A stretch of DNA of 6,864 nt, taken from positions 1 to 6,864 of the forward strand of contig CAMAIG010000078.1 of the NCBI GenBank assembly GCA_945835085.1, read 5' to 3'. Shown here in pieces: positions 1-6,467 of this stretch. This stretch comes from an uncultured Ruminococcus sp. (GTDB lineage Bacteria > Bacillota > Clostridia > Oscillospirales > Ruminococcaceae). Each line of letters begins with the position of its first letter. The stretch's first letter is position 1. The position numbers and the translations under genes were made by a program. A model generated the notes under the pieces. The model was not told the DNA's origin. It made no database searches and worked only from the letters and a program-made list of their open reading frames with translations.

Positions 1-431
1 ACTGCAACTCCCATGATATTACATTCTGAAGTTATAATATCCGTGTATTCGTCATTTTCTGGATGCAGCAGATATTTTTTCTCATCTTCTATTAAGAAAT
101 ATCTTTTTAAAGTGACATCTTGATCAAGTCTGGCTACTACTATTTGTCCGTTTTCAGCATAGTTCTGCATTCGTATAATCAAGATATCTCCGTCATTAAT
201 TCCGGCATCAATCATAGAGTTACCTTTTGCATGCAAAGCAAAAAAGTCACCATGACCAATCATGCTTTGAGGTATTTCTAAAAAACCTTCACAGTAGTCG
301 TCAATGAAGTTAGGTGTTCCACAATATATTTTACCATATAGTGAAATCAAAAGGTTTCCTTTGCATGGTTTTTTATTAAAATCTAAATCATGATATATAA
401 CAAAAGAATTCGAAATAATATCTAGATTCAT
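1..431 (-). CDS. LexA/UmuD-type S24 family autoprotease, no HTH domain (3' end off window)
   Basis: Translation from the ATG at 431 gives 143 residues with no stop before the left edge, so the C-terminus is missing or nearly reached (UmuD has 139 residues). Visible features are a Cys37-Gly38 self-cleavage site (IYCGTP), the nucleophile Ser72 in KGNSMIDAGI, and the general-base Lys109 in TLKRY, followed by LLHPEN. The spacings (Gly38 to Ser72 = 34, Ser72 to Lys109 = 37) match LexA. The Cys-Gly cleavage pair is that of UmuD; LexA uses Ala-Gly. Only 37 residues precede the cleavage site, too few for a LexA winged helix, so DNA binding is unlikely. Known family role: RecA-filament-stimulated self-cleavage, which inactivates a repressor or activates a polymerase V subunit. 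The start is supported by AAAGGAG (438-444) six bases upstream. It lies 17 bases after the stop of the macro-domain gene, so the two are probably co-transcribed. A umuC-like polymerase gene could follow off the left edge, but this cannot be seen. Confidence 0.85.
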   Translation of the reverse strand, partial: MNLDIISNSFVIYHDLDFNKKPCKGNLLISLYGKIYCGTPNFIDDYCEGFLEIPQSMIGHGDFFALHAKGNSMIDAGINDGDILIIRMQNYAENGQIVVARLDQDVTLKRYFLIEDEKKYLLHPENDEYTDIITSECNIMGVA

Positions 432-448
432 TTTGTACTCCTTTATAA

Positions 449-1261
449 TTAATCTGAATAATCTTTCAGTTTCAAAAAATCAATACTATCTACCATGGTT
501 TTATGTACTACAATGGTAATGGAAGCTAATCTAGTCATATTTACTCCGCTAATTCTAAAAGACCATAAAAGTAACTCTAACAATTGCTGCGGACTATAGT
601 CTATTTTTCTTATAATGCGACTTGAACCCAAAACAGGCATGCATATTGAGTTACATGCTTTTAGAATATCAATTTCACTCCACATTTTCAGATATACTTT
701 CGCAATGTCATCATTTTCTAGATAAGCACAATTGTTTTCATCGAATCTTGAATATGCAAGTAAATAGAAATCTTCATAAGGAACTATTGTACCCAAGTCA
801 TATCTAATCTTTTTACCCAAACGTTTTTGATCAACAAAAGCAGGTTTGCGGTTTGAGAGAAATTCGGCTATGTGTTGATCTAAAACCGCAACATCATGAA
901 TATATTTTGTTACGAAAATTCCATTTAATGACTCCTTTGCGATGATAATATCGTCTGCTTGTGTATCAAAATACTCGTTAAAAGCAATAACTTTTTTTCC
1001 TTTTTCCGCAAATAAATCGCCTTCCTTAATTATAATTTTTGTATTGCGGATTTTTATCGTTGTAGATTTCTTTCGGTTATAGTAAATCCAAACACCAAAA
1101 TAGATAATTATATGTAGTAAAACGAGTCCTCCCATAACACACCATTTATTTGCATCGTCTACGGGTAAGAATATAACCGTAGTAGAAAAAATCGCAAATG
1201 TCCAGGTGGCGATACTTCCGAATGATTTCAAAACTCTACTGTGAAAAAATGGAACTCTCAT
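449..1261 (-). CDS. Two-TM plus macro-domain protein, type II Thoeris ThsA-like (DUF6430/ThsA_Macro)
   Basis: A 270-residue protein. It has two hydrophobic helices (about 12-32 and 41-61) separated by a short charged loop and followed by the basic stop-transfer run YNRKK. The remaining soluble domain begins near residue 68. Its motifs match my memory of the ThsA macro family: KEGDLF (79-84), VIAFNEYFDT (91-100), ADDIIIAKESLNG (102-114), YDLGTIVPY (154-162), and the macro-like MPVLGSS loop (208-214) followed by a helix. In type II Thoeris, a TIR protein (ThsB) makes an ADP-ribose-derived signal (reported as histidine-ADP-ribose) that binds the macro domain, and the membrane part then causes abortive death. 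That role here is inferred by family. No ThsB is present in the window. The start ATG at 1261 has AAGGGA six bases upstream. The gene is AT-rich relative to the recombinase genes. It is the first gene of a probable two-gene operon with the S24 protease. Family assignment is from recall of motifs, not a search. Confidence 0.72.
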   Translation of the reverse strand: MRVPFFHSRVLKSFGSIATWTFAIFSTTVIFLPVDDANKWCVMGGLVLLHIIIYFGVWIYYNRKKSTTIKIRNTKIIIKEGDLFAEKGKKVIAFNEYFDTQADDIIIAKESLNGIFVTKYIHDVAVLDQHIAEFLSNRKPAFVDQKRLGKKIRYDLGTIVPYEDFYLLAYSRFDENNCAYLENDDIAKVYLKMWSEIDILKACNSICMPVLGSSRIIRKIDYSPQQLLELLLWSFRISGVNMTRLASITIVVHKTMVDSIDFLKLKDYSD

Positions 1262-1357
1262 AATATATCCCTTAATAAAGCATTATTATTTATCAAATGA
1301 GCGATATGCAAATTGTATTGCAAAATCATCTGCATACGCTTGGAGAAATATCAATGT

Positions 1358-1373
1358 TAACAATTTTTTGTTA
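1358..1373. repeat. Perfect inverted repeat TAACAA-N4-TTGTTA in leader of ThsA-like gene
   Basis: TAACAA at 1358-1363 and TTGTTA at 1368-1373 are exact reverse complements separated by TTTT. It lies about 95 bases upstream of the ThsA-like start codon. It could be an operator or a weak AU hairpin in the 5' leader. In such an AT-rich stretch a 6-bp match may be chance. Confidence 0.35.
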
Positions 1374-1400
1374 TTAATATCAAAGCATAAATAAACTTTG

Positions 1401-1411
1401 TCACATTGTGA
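1401..1411. repeat. Palindrome TCACA-T-TGTGA, possible operator
   Basis: The 11 bases TCACATTGTGA are symmetric about the central T. The flanks TTG and (with one extra base) CAA extend the symmetry. On the minus strand it overlaps a second, weaker promoter-like hexamer GTGACA (1404-1399) with GATATT 17 bases on. This position suits a repressor or activator site for the ThsA-like operon, but no regulator is known. Confidence 0.3.
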
Positions 1412-1477
1412 GCAATTATTGTATATTATCGAGTAGATGCTTTATTTATTAGGCAATGGTACCCTACTATTGTAATT

Positions 1478-1505
1478 AATATAGCACACAAAAAATTAAA
1501 GTCAA
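1478..1505 (-). promoter_or_regulatory. Candidate sigma-A promoter of the ThsA-like/S24 operon
   Basis: On the minus strand, TTGACT (1505-1500) is followed after 16 bases by TATATT (1483-1478); each hexamer matches consensus at five of six positions. Transcription would start near 1471, giving an unusually long leader of about 210 bases before the ATG at 1261. The long leader contains the inverted repeats noted here. The -35 overlaps one arm of an inverted repeat, CAACATT (1503-1509) with AATGTTG (1527-1533). Prediction by eye only. Confidence 0.45.
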
Positions 1506-1511
1506 CATTTC

Positions 1512-1544
1512 TGTTAAATTTGGTTGAATGTTGTTAAATTTGGT
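1512..1544. repeat. Tandem 13-bp direct repeat TGTTAAATTTGGT, 20-bp period
   Basis: TGTTAAATTTGGT occurs exactly at 1512-1524 and 1532-1544. The 20-bp period is close to two helical turns, so a protein binding both copies would sit on one face of the DNA. The repeats lie immediately upstream of the candidate promoter -35 (1500-1505), the position expected for an activator, or they could be recombinase accessory or end sequences of the element. Confidence 0.6.
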
Positions 1545-1668
1545 AATATTAAGTCGAATTTTAGAATTGTTTGCAAATAAACAAAACAACAGAATTATCA
1601 TACACTACACTGTAATTATTAATTAGTATTATAGCTCCAATAAGATTTTTATCTCTCTTATACGTGTG

Positions 1669-3333
1669 CTACGTTTGTGTAATATGAAGTGTACACTCAT
1701 AATCCTTTGCCACCTGCTGCTTTACTTTAAACCCACCCTTGAATTCAATCTCAATGGTGGCTTTGTCAATTATCAGTATCTTTTCAATCATAAGCCGTGT
1801 GAGCTGATCCTCATATTCCGAAACAGTATGGTTGGCAGAGGCAATATTGTCAAGGATGGTCTGAAGCTCGTTTGTTCCCGACAGGTCCGGAATTGCCTTA
1901 GAACGCTCGGTTTCTATCTGCTCGTTTATTGCCATTATTTCGTCAGAAAGCTGTCTGAAACGCTCGTCAAAGGCGGTTACATCTTCGCCTGCGGTTGATA
2001 TGGCAAGCAGTCTTGCTATTTCATTGGACTTTTCAGCTTTTGCCATTTCAAGCCGAGGAATTATATTCGATTTCTCGGCAAGCACTTCCGAAATACTTTG
2101 GTTCAGCACCTTGCTTATTGCAACATGCTCATCGCAGAAGGTGTTAAGAGCCGCAACTATTGCATCGTGCAGCTTATCCTCTGCCATAGTGGGCGAGTTG
2201 TGGCAGAAGGTCTTTCCGTTTTCAATTCGGTTTATGCACCGCCACTTGATTTCCTTATATCCTTTTGCCGTCCATGTCACTCTGCGATAAGGCGTACCAC
2301 ATTCTGCGCAGAACAGCTTTTCTGTGAGAGCGTATTTGGCGCTGTATTTGCCCGTTTCCGTTGTGGTCAGTTTGTGTGCTACCCGGCGCTTGCTTGTCCT
2401 GCGGGCGAATTCTTCCTGCACCTTACGGAAGGTTCCTTTGTCGATTATTCCTTCATGGTGATTGGAAACATAGTACATGGGAAGCTCTCCGTTATTTTTC
2501 TTTTTGGCATGAGATATACAGTCGATTGTATAGGTTTTCTGGAGCAAGGCGTCGCCTGTGTATTTCTCGTTTTTGAGAATACTTTGGATAGTGGATTGAG
2601 TCCACTTACCGCCCTCTTTTGAAGTAGGTCTTTTCAACTCCGTCAGCTTTTCCGCTATCTGTTTTAAGCTCATTCCCTGCAGAAACATGTTGTATATCAT
2701 TTTAACTGTTTCAGCACCTTCAGGATCTATACGGGGCTTGTTATCCTCTCCACGCGTATAGCCAATCATAGCAGAGTAGTTCATTATGACATGACCTTGT
2801 TCAAAGGCTCTGCGCTTGCCCCAGGTTACGTTTTTGCTTATGGACTCCGATTCAGCCTGTGCCATCCATGAGAATATTGTAATCATGGTTTCATCCTGCT
2901 CGGCAAGGGTATCTATCCCTTCCTTTTCGAAGAACACGGACACACCAAGGGATTTGAGTTCTCTTATAGCGTCAAGGCTCTCCACGGTATTTCTGGCGAA
3001 ACGGCTGACGGACTTAGCGAGGATAAGGTCGATTTTACCGAGTCTTGCATACCTCATCATCTTAAGGAAATCGGCTCTTTGCTTCATCTGAGTACCGGTC
3101 TTGCCCTCGTCTGCAAATATTTTGACAAGCTGCCATTCCTCTTTTGACTCAATGAGCTTAGTGTAATATTGGCACTGAACCTCGAAGGAGTTCAGCTGTT
3201 CTTCTTCATCGGTAGAAACTCGGCAGTATGCCGCAACTCTTGTTTTTCTCGAAGCTCTTGCTCTTGCCGATTCAAGTTCTTCCTTTGGTTTTGCAGGTAT
3301 AACCGTAACTGTCATCTTAGCTTCTTCGCTCAT
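1669..3333 (-). CDS. Large serine recombinase (second complete copy)
   Basis: A 554-residue site-specific recombinase of the resolvase/invertase superfamily that would cut and rejoin DNA through a 5'-phosphoserine intermediate. Residues about 30-175 form the catalytic domain: YCRVSTD with nucleophile Ser40, DEGKTGT (75-81), and KSVSRFARN with Arg111 and Arg114. The recombinase DNA-binding domain follows (about 185-310; NEKYTGD at 255-261). Then come a zinc ribbon with Cys342, Cys345, Cys366 and Cys377, and a coiled-coil-rich C-terminus. Length and layout fit complete TnpX/TndX-like enzymes. I chose the ATG at 3333, preceded by GAGGTGAG (3338-3345). An in-frame GTG at 3342 lies inside that ribosome binding site and is unlikely to be the start. 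The gene overlaps the end of the upstream catalytic-less recombinase by 17 bases, implying coupled translation. It is the last gene of the recombinase operon. Confidence 0.93.
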   Translation of the reverse strand: MSEEAKMTVTVIPAKPKEELESARARASRKTRVAAYCRVSTDEEEQLNSFEVQCQYYTKLIESKEEWQLVKIFADEGKTGTQMKQRADFLKMMRYARLGKIDLILAKSVSRFARNTVESLDAIRELKSLGVSVFFEKEGIDTLAEQDETMITIFSWMAQAESESISKNVTWGKRRAFEQGHVIMNYSAMIGYTRGEDNKPRIDPEGAETVKMIYNMFLQGMSLKQIAEKLTELKRPTSKEGGKWTQSTIQSILKNEKYTGDALLQKTYTIDCISHAKKKNNGELPMYYVSNHHEGIIDKGTFRKVQEEFARRTSKRRVAHKLTTTETGKYSAKYALTEKLFCAECGTPYRRVTWTAKGYKEIKWRCINRIENGKTFCHNSPTMAEDKLHDAIVAALNTFCDEHVAISKVLNQSISEVLAEKSNIIPRLEMAKAEKSNEIARLLAISTAGEDVTAFDERFRQLSDEIMAINEQIETERSKAIPDLSGTNELQTILDNIASANHTVSEYEDQLTRLMIEKILIIDKATIEIEFKGGFKVKQQVAKDYECTLHITQT

Positions 3334-4189
3334 TATTCTCACCTCGCTTTATAGCGTGCTGAATTATAGCACCGTTTTTTAGTTTCATATATATTGAGCA
3401 GCCTATATCCGGCTGAATCTCTTCCACTATTTCCTCAAACAGCATAAGGTCAAAGGATTTAAGCGGAGCATGCTCCGTTAGCTTTTCCTTTATCTTCTTC
3501 GTAATTTCTGCCGTATCATCATAGGAACAGCAGTCATACTTTTTCTCCGCATTCTGCATTATCGCCTTTATTATTTCGTTTGCTTCAACCGTTGATGACG
3601 CCAGGGAATTTGATATATTCTGCTCTCTGCGTACTATTTCGTCTGTTGGGGTATATGGTTTATCCTCATTATTCTCTGCAAGACTTGGATTCGCAATAAG
3701 GATATTTAGAAGGGCTGTGGATATTGATAGTATAATATCATCTGTAATCTTATACCCATAATAGCACTCATAACAAATCCATGTTTCCTTTTTATGCCTG
3801 TCAAGCTTTCTGCATATATGTCTGCCGCAATGGTGGCAGTAGGCTTTATCCCGTATAGCCTGAAGTTCATCGGACAGAACAACCTTATTTCCTCGTTTGC
3901 TTGCCATAATACGGGCTACATGGTCGAAGTCCTCTTTTCTTATAATCTGAGGATATGTTCCATCGCCTATGTATTTCTTATTCTCAAGAACTCTTTTAAC
4001 CTTATGCTTGTCCCATTTGCTATCCTCTCCATTAAAGGGGATTGTCAGCATTTCCGGAATCTCACTCAAGCTCTTACCCAGTATATACAGCTCGAATATC
4101 TGCGCTACTGCCCTTGCTTCTTTCTGATTTCTTACCACTTCCCCGTTTTCATAAGCGTAACCGAACGGGAGTGTCCTGTTTTTGCTCAT
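3317..4189 (-). CDS. Recombinase-like DNA-binding protein lacking the catalytic domain
   Basis: A 290-residue protein that starts directly in the recombinase domain (LPFGYAYENGE near residue 7; KKYIGDGTY at 71-79). It continues into a zinc ribbon with Cys118/Cys121 (CHHC) and Cys139/Cys142 (CYEC), then a helical, probably coiled-coil, region (about 180-245) and a C-terminal strand region ending NERRS. There is no resolvase catalytic domain: no nucleophilic Ser motif and no SRFARN motif. It therefore cannot cut DNA itself. The ATG at 4189 overlaps the upstream recombinase stop (ATGA) and has AAGGAG six bases upstream. It thus has its own start, and I see no sign of a frameshifted remnant. It probably binds att-site DNA or associates with the two flanking recombinases through the coiled coil. 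A directionality or accessory role is inference. Confidence 0.85.
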   Translation of the reverse strand: MSKNRTLPFGYAYENGEVVRNQKEARAVAQIFELYILGKSLSEIPEMLTIPFNGEDSKWDKHKVKRVLENKKYIGDGTYPQIIRKEDFDHVARIMASKRGNKVVLSDELQAIRDKAYCHHCGRHICRKLDRHKKETWICYECYYGYKITDDIILSISTALLNILIANPSLAENNEDKPYTPTDEIVRREQNISNSLASSTVEANEIIKAIMQNAEKKYDCCSYDDTAEITKKIKEKLTEHAPLKSFDLMLFEEIVEEIQPDIGCSIYMKLKNGAIIQHAIKRGENNERRS

Positions 4190-5721
4190 TTTCTGCTCCT
4201 TCCCTTCTTTATTTCCTCATTGAATTCAATATTGCCAAACATGGTGAACCTTAGTGTATCATTTGAAATCACAGTTATGGATTTTACCAGCTGTTCGAAC
4301 AGAACAGGATTAAAGCCAATCTGATATGGCTCGCTTTCAAGTACGGATACAAGGAAGCTTATCTGTTCTATAATATTGTCGGTATCATCAGAGGACGACA
4401 CCGACAACAGCTCCTGTTTATATCTGTTCAGCTTTCCGTCAAGCTCTCTGCGCTGTACGGCATATACGTCATCAGCAATAATTCCCAGAGAATTCAGTCT
4501 GCTTAACTGATAATTCTGCTCTCTTACCGCTATTATTTCCGACTGAATCTGCATTGCCTGCACATTATCCGTTTTCTGCTTTGCACGAAGCTTTTCCAGC
4601 TTATATATAACCGGGTTTAAGATAACCCTGTAGTTAGCTTTCAGCTTATTGAATAACCGGATAAATGCGTCATATATCGTTTCTTCGGGTATTCGCTGTA
4701 TTGAGCAAGTTTTCTTGCTGTGATTTCTGTCATAACATTCCCAACTGATTTTGCCTCTGTTTTCTATTTTTCTGAATACAGAACCGCACTCGCCGCATCT
4801 TATCATCTTTGTAAGCGGTCTGGGGCTGCTTATTTTACCTCGTGTATACCTGCCCTTAAGCTTTATAAGCTCCTGAACCTTGTTGTAATCCTCTTTGGAT
4901 ATTATTCCCTCATGGGTATTTGAAACATGGTACATAGGAACTTCGCCCTTGTTTCTTTTAACTGTGAATGGGAGAGTCTCTGTTGTATAGTTTTTCTGGA
5001 ATAGCGAATCTCCTGTGTATTTCTCATTCGTAAGGACGCATCTCACAGCCGAGCTTGACCATTTTTTGTCAGTTTCCTCAGTCAGTTCTTTGGCTATCCT
5101 TTCTATGCTTGTTCCATTAAGAAAGTCGCTGTATATTTTTCTGACGATCTCAGCCCTCTCATCCATGATTTTCATGGTTTTTCCTTCGAATTTATATCCG
5201 AATGGAGCGGGATAAGCAACGTATGTTCCGTTTGCCATACGATTTCTTATGCTCCATCTTTCATTCTTGGATATGGATACCGATTCATTCTGAGCCGACA
5301 GACCGAGCAAGGTAATGAGAACCTCTCCCGATACTGCCATAGTGTCAATCTTATTTTCTTCGAAGTATACCGTTATTCCCAGCGATTTCAGTTCTCTGAT
5401 AGCCGACAGGCAGTCCTTTGTATTTCTTGCAAATCTCGTTACGGACTTGCATATTATCCTATCGAATTTATGCTGTCTTGCATCAGCCATCATTCTCTTG
5501 AAATCCGTCCTTTTTTCAAGGTCGGTACCTGTAAGTCCTTCATCAGCATAAAGCTCTACGAGAATCTCGGAGCTGCTGCCATTAAACAGCGTGTTGTAGT
5601 ATCTGAGCTGGGAAGCGAATGAATGCAGCTGATCTTCTGTATTTCTTGATACACGTGCGTAAGCAGCATATCTTACTACTGCTCTCTGCTGTGCTGAGGC
5701 TTCGATCTTTGTAACCTGCAT
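4186..5721 (-). CDS. Large serine recombinase (first complete copy)
   Basis: A 511-residue serine recombinase. The catalytic domain (about 15-160) shows YARVSRN with nucleophile Ser25 and Arg23, DEGLTGT (60-66), and KSVTRFARN with Arg96 and Arg99. The recombinase DNA-binding domain follows (about 172-290; FGYKFEG, NEKYTGDSL). Then come a zinc ribbon with Cys309/Cys312 and Cys329/Cys339, a long coiled-coil segment (about 370-470) and a short C-terminal domain. The reading frame is open to 5793, but I chose the ATG at 5721. It has GGGAG eight bases upstream, and the recombinase homology begins shortly after it, whereas the 24 upstream codons look like leader. The stop overlaps the next gene (ATGA). 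It resembles the second complete recombinase in layout but differs clearly in sequence, so the two may act as a non-identical pair, as CcrA/CcrB do in SCC elements (an analogy only). Confidence 0.92.
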   Translation of the reverse strand: MQVTKIEASAQQRAVVRYAAYARVSRNTEDQLHSFASQLRYYNTLFNGSSSEILVELYADEGLTGTDLEKRTDFKRMMADARQHKFDRIICKSVTRFARNTKDCLSAIRELKSLGITVYFEENKIDTMAVSGEVLITLLGLSAQNESVSISKNERWSIRNRMANGTYVAYPAPFGYKFEGKTMKIMDERAEIVRKIYSDFLNGTSIERIAKELTEETDKKWSSSAVRCVLTNEKYTGDSLFQKNYTTETLPFTVKRNKGEVPMYHVSNTHEGIISKEDYNKVQELIKLKGRYTRGKISSPRPLTKMIRCGECGSVFRKIENRGKISWECYDRNHSKKTCSIQRIPEETIYDAFIRLFNKLKANYRVILNPVIYKLEKLRAKQKTDNVQAMQIQSEIIAVREQNYQLSRLNSLGIIADDVYAVQRRELDGKLNRYKQELLSVSSSDDTDNIIEQISFLVSVLESEPYQIGFNPVLFEQLVKSITVISNDTLRFTMFGNIEFNEEIKKGRSRK

Positions 5722-5751
5722 ATTATCATCTCCCAACTGTTTTATTACAAC

Positions 5752-5760
5752 ACTATACCA
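5752..5760 (-). promoter_or_regulatory. Possible extended -10 promoter for recombinase genes
   Basis: On the minus strand TGGTATAGT (5760-5752) is an extended -10 (TGn plus TATAGT) with no good -35. Transcription would start about 25 bases before the recombinase ATG at 5721. It would let the recombinases be expressed apart from mazF. Weak, by-eye prediction. Confidence 0.3.
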
Positions 5761-5827
5761 TAAAGGCTCTTTCATATCTATCATCAACACCAATAAAATT
5801 CTCTTGTCCTAACTGTGCAGAATACTT

Positions 5828-5977
5828 TTAAAGATTAAGCTCAGCGCAATGCTCGGAACAGCGCTTATTTATCCTTCGGAACTGTTCCTCAGTGATAACC
5901 CCTGTTTCAAGCAGAATCCTGGTGTACTTTTCACATAAAGTGTAAATGAAAATTGCTCTTGCTTCCTTGTCAATCAT
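5828..5977 (-). CDS. 49-residue helical protein, SHOCT-like motif, coupled to mazF
   Basis: A short gene read directly from the sequence. It starts at the ATG at 5977, which overlaps the mazF stop (ATGA), and ends with TAA at 5828. A purine-rich AAGGAAGG lies four bases upstream of the ATG. The 49-residue product is charged and predominantly helical. The segment ILLETGVITEEQF (21-33) resembles the short SHOCT-type helical motif (hydrophobic pair, small residue, Gly-Val/Ile-Ile-Thr, acidic, Phe). Two cysteines (40, 44) lie near the C-terminus. I recognise no named family. The tight coupling to a toxin gene that lacks a visible MazE makes an antitoxin or modulator role conceivable. A recombinase accessory role is equally possible, since the recombinase genes begin about 106 bases downstream. 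The function is unknown. Confidence 0.7.
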   Translation of the reverse strand: MIDKEARAIFIYTLCEKYTRILLETGVITEEQFRRINKRCSEHCAELNL

Positions 5978-6339
5978 AATGCCTTCCTTTCTGCCAATCC
6001 AAGGCTTATCATTATAGCCTGATTGATTTGCTGAACTGTATTATCATCGGCCTTGCCGATATATCCCTTTATTCTCGATTTATCTATGGTTCGTATCTGT
6101 TCCATAGATATGAGCGACTCCTTGCGGAGCCCTGACTTTTCCACCCTGCGTAAATACACGTGGGTCGGCAGTGCTTTTTTCTGCTTAGAAGTCAGCGGAG
6201 CTACGATTGTTGTGGGGCTGAAGGTATTGCCTGTGTCGTTCTGAATTATAACCACAGGTCTGATACCGCCCTGTTCACAGCCAATCGTACCGCTTAAATC
6301 GGCATAATAGATATCGCCGCGTTTCATTTCATTGTCCAT
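5974..6339 (-). CDS. mazF: MazF/PemK-family endoribonuclease toxin
   Basis: A 121-residue protein. The N-terminus carries RGDIYYADLSGTIGCEQGG followed by IRPVVIIQND, the signature of MazF/NdoA. The catalytic residues expected from B. subtilis MazF (Arg25, Thr48) fall at Arg27 (GGIRPVV) and Thr50 (VAPLTSK), an offset of two. Conserved later segments include HVYL, LRKESLISMEQIRTID and a C-terminal helix (VQQINQAIMISLGL). The family cuts single-stranded mRNA at short motifs and halts growth when not bound by MazE. The start ATG at 6339 has AGGAG(AG) upstream. No MazE-like ribbon-helix-helix or AbrB-type gene precedes it in the 520 bases to the right edge. The gene overlaps the 49-residue ORF and precedes three recombinase genes. 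Possible roles are element stabilisation, or a MazF-like protein with its antitoxin elsewhere. Confidence 0.93.
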   Translation of the reverse strand: MDNEMKRGDIYYADLSGTIGCEQGGIRPVVIIQNDTGNTFSPTTIVAPLTSKQKKALPTHVYLRRVEKSGLRKESLISMEQIRTIDKSRIKGYIGKADDNTVQQINQAIMISLGLAERKAL

Positions 6340-6359
6340 AGTTCTCTCCTGTATGTAAA

Positions 6360-6386
6360 TACAGCCGACATAAAAAGCCGGCTGTA
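6360..6386 (-). promoter_or_regulatory. Hairpin in mazF 5' leader
   Basis: TACAGCCG (6360-6367) and CGGCTGTA (6379-6386) form an exact 8-bp stem with an 11-base loop. In the minus-strand transcript it ends about 20 bases before the mazF start and just before the ribosome binding site. It is not followed by a U-run, so a regulatory or stabilising leader hairpin is more likely than a terminator. Confidence 0.6.
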
Positions 6387-6395
6387 CTTATTATT

Positions 6396-6412
6396 AGCGG
6401 AATATATCCGCT
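6396..6412. promoter_or_regulatory. Palindrome AGCGGA-ATATA-TCCGCT upstream of mazF
   Basis: AGCGGA (6396-6401) and TCCGCT (6407-6412) pair exactly around a 5-base AT centre. The core CGGAATATATC recurs at 6465-6475, over the candidate promoter. A palindrome plus half-site near the promoter suggests an operator for autoregulation; alternatively it is a second leader hairpin. Confidence 0.45.
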
Positions 6413-6467
6413 TAATTGCCTGTAAATCCTTCTGTTGTATTTGTCCTCGGCACCCGCAACAGCACGG

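Larger units (their letters stand above)
1262..1668. other. AT-rich intergenic region between recombinase operon and ThsA-like operon
   Basis: About 400 bases with no supportable gene on either strand. It holds the leader and candidate promoter of the ThsA-like operon and several short repeats, annotated separately. Further weak elements are TGCAA-N6-TTGCA (1307-1311/1318-1322) and TTGTTT-N6-AAACAA (1567-1584). The heptamer AAAGCAT appears near 1276 and 1383, and its complement near 1437. Downstream of the recombinase stop, ATAAGA/TCTTAT (about 1640-1660) could form a weak stem, but it is neither GC-rich nor followed by a clear U-run, so I do not call a terminator. No Gram-positive LexA box (GAAC-N4-GTTC) was seen. 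Confidence 0.6.

Noticed and set aside
622..807. Plus-strand 61-codon frame
   Set aside because: Lies antisense inside the ThsA-like gene; no motif and no good ribosome binding site.
1640..1660. Intrinsic terminator after the last recombinase gene
   Set aside because: The ATAAGA/TCTTAT stem is short and AT-only, and is not followed by a U-tract on the minus strand.
1262..1668. SOS (LexA) box controlling the ThsA-like/S24 operon
   Set aside because: No GAAC-N4-GTTC sequence was found despite the LexA-like protein in the operon.
1666..2622. Plus-strand open frames opposite the second recombinase
   Set aside because: They are antisense to a gene with clear catalytic and zinc-ribbon motifs, and their translations show no family features.
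5722..5793. 24-codon N-terminal extension of the first recombinase
   Set aside because: The ATG at 5721 has a strong ribosome binding site and fits family starts. The extension overlaps a candidate promoter.
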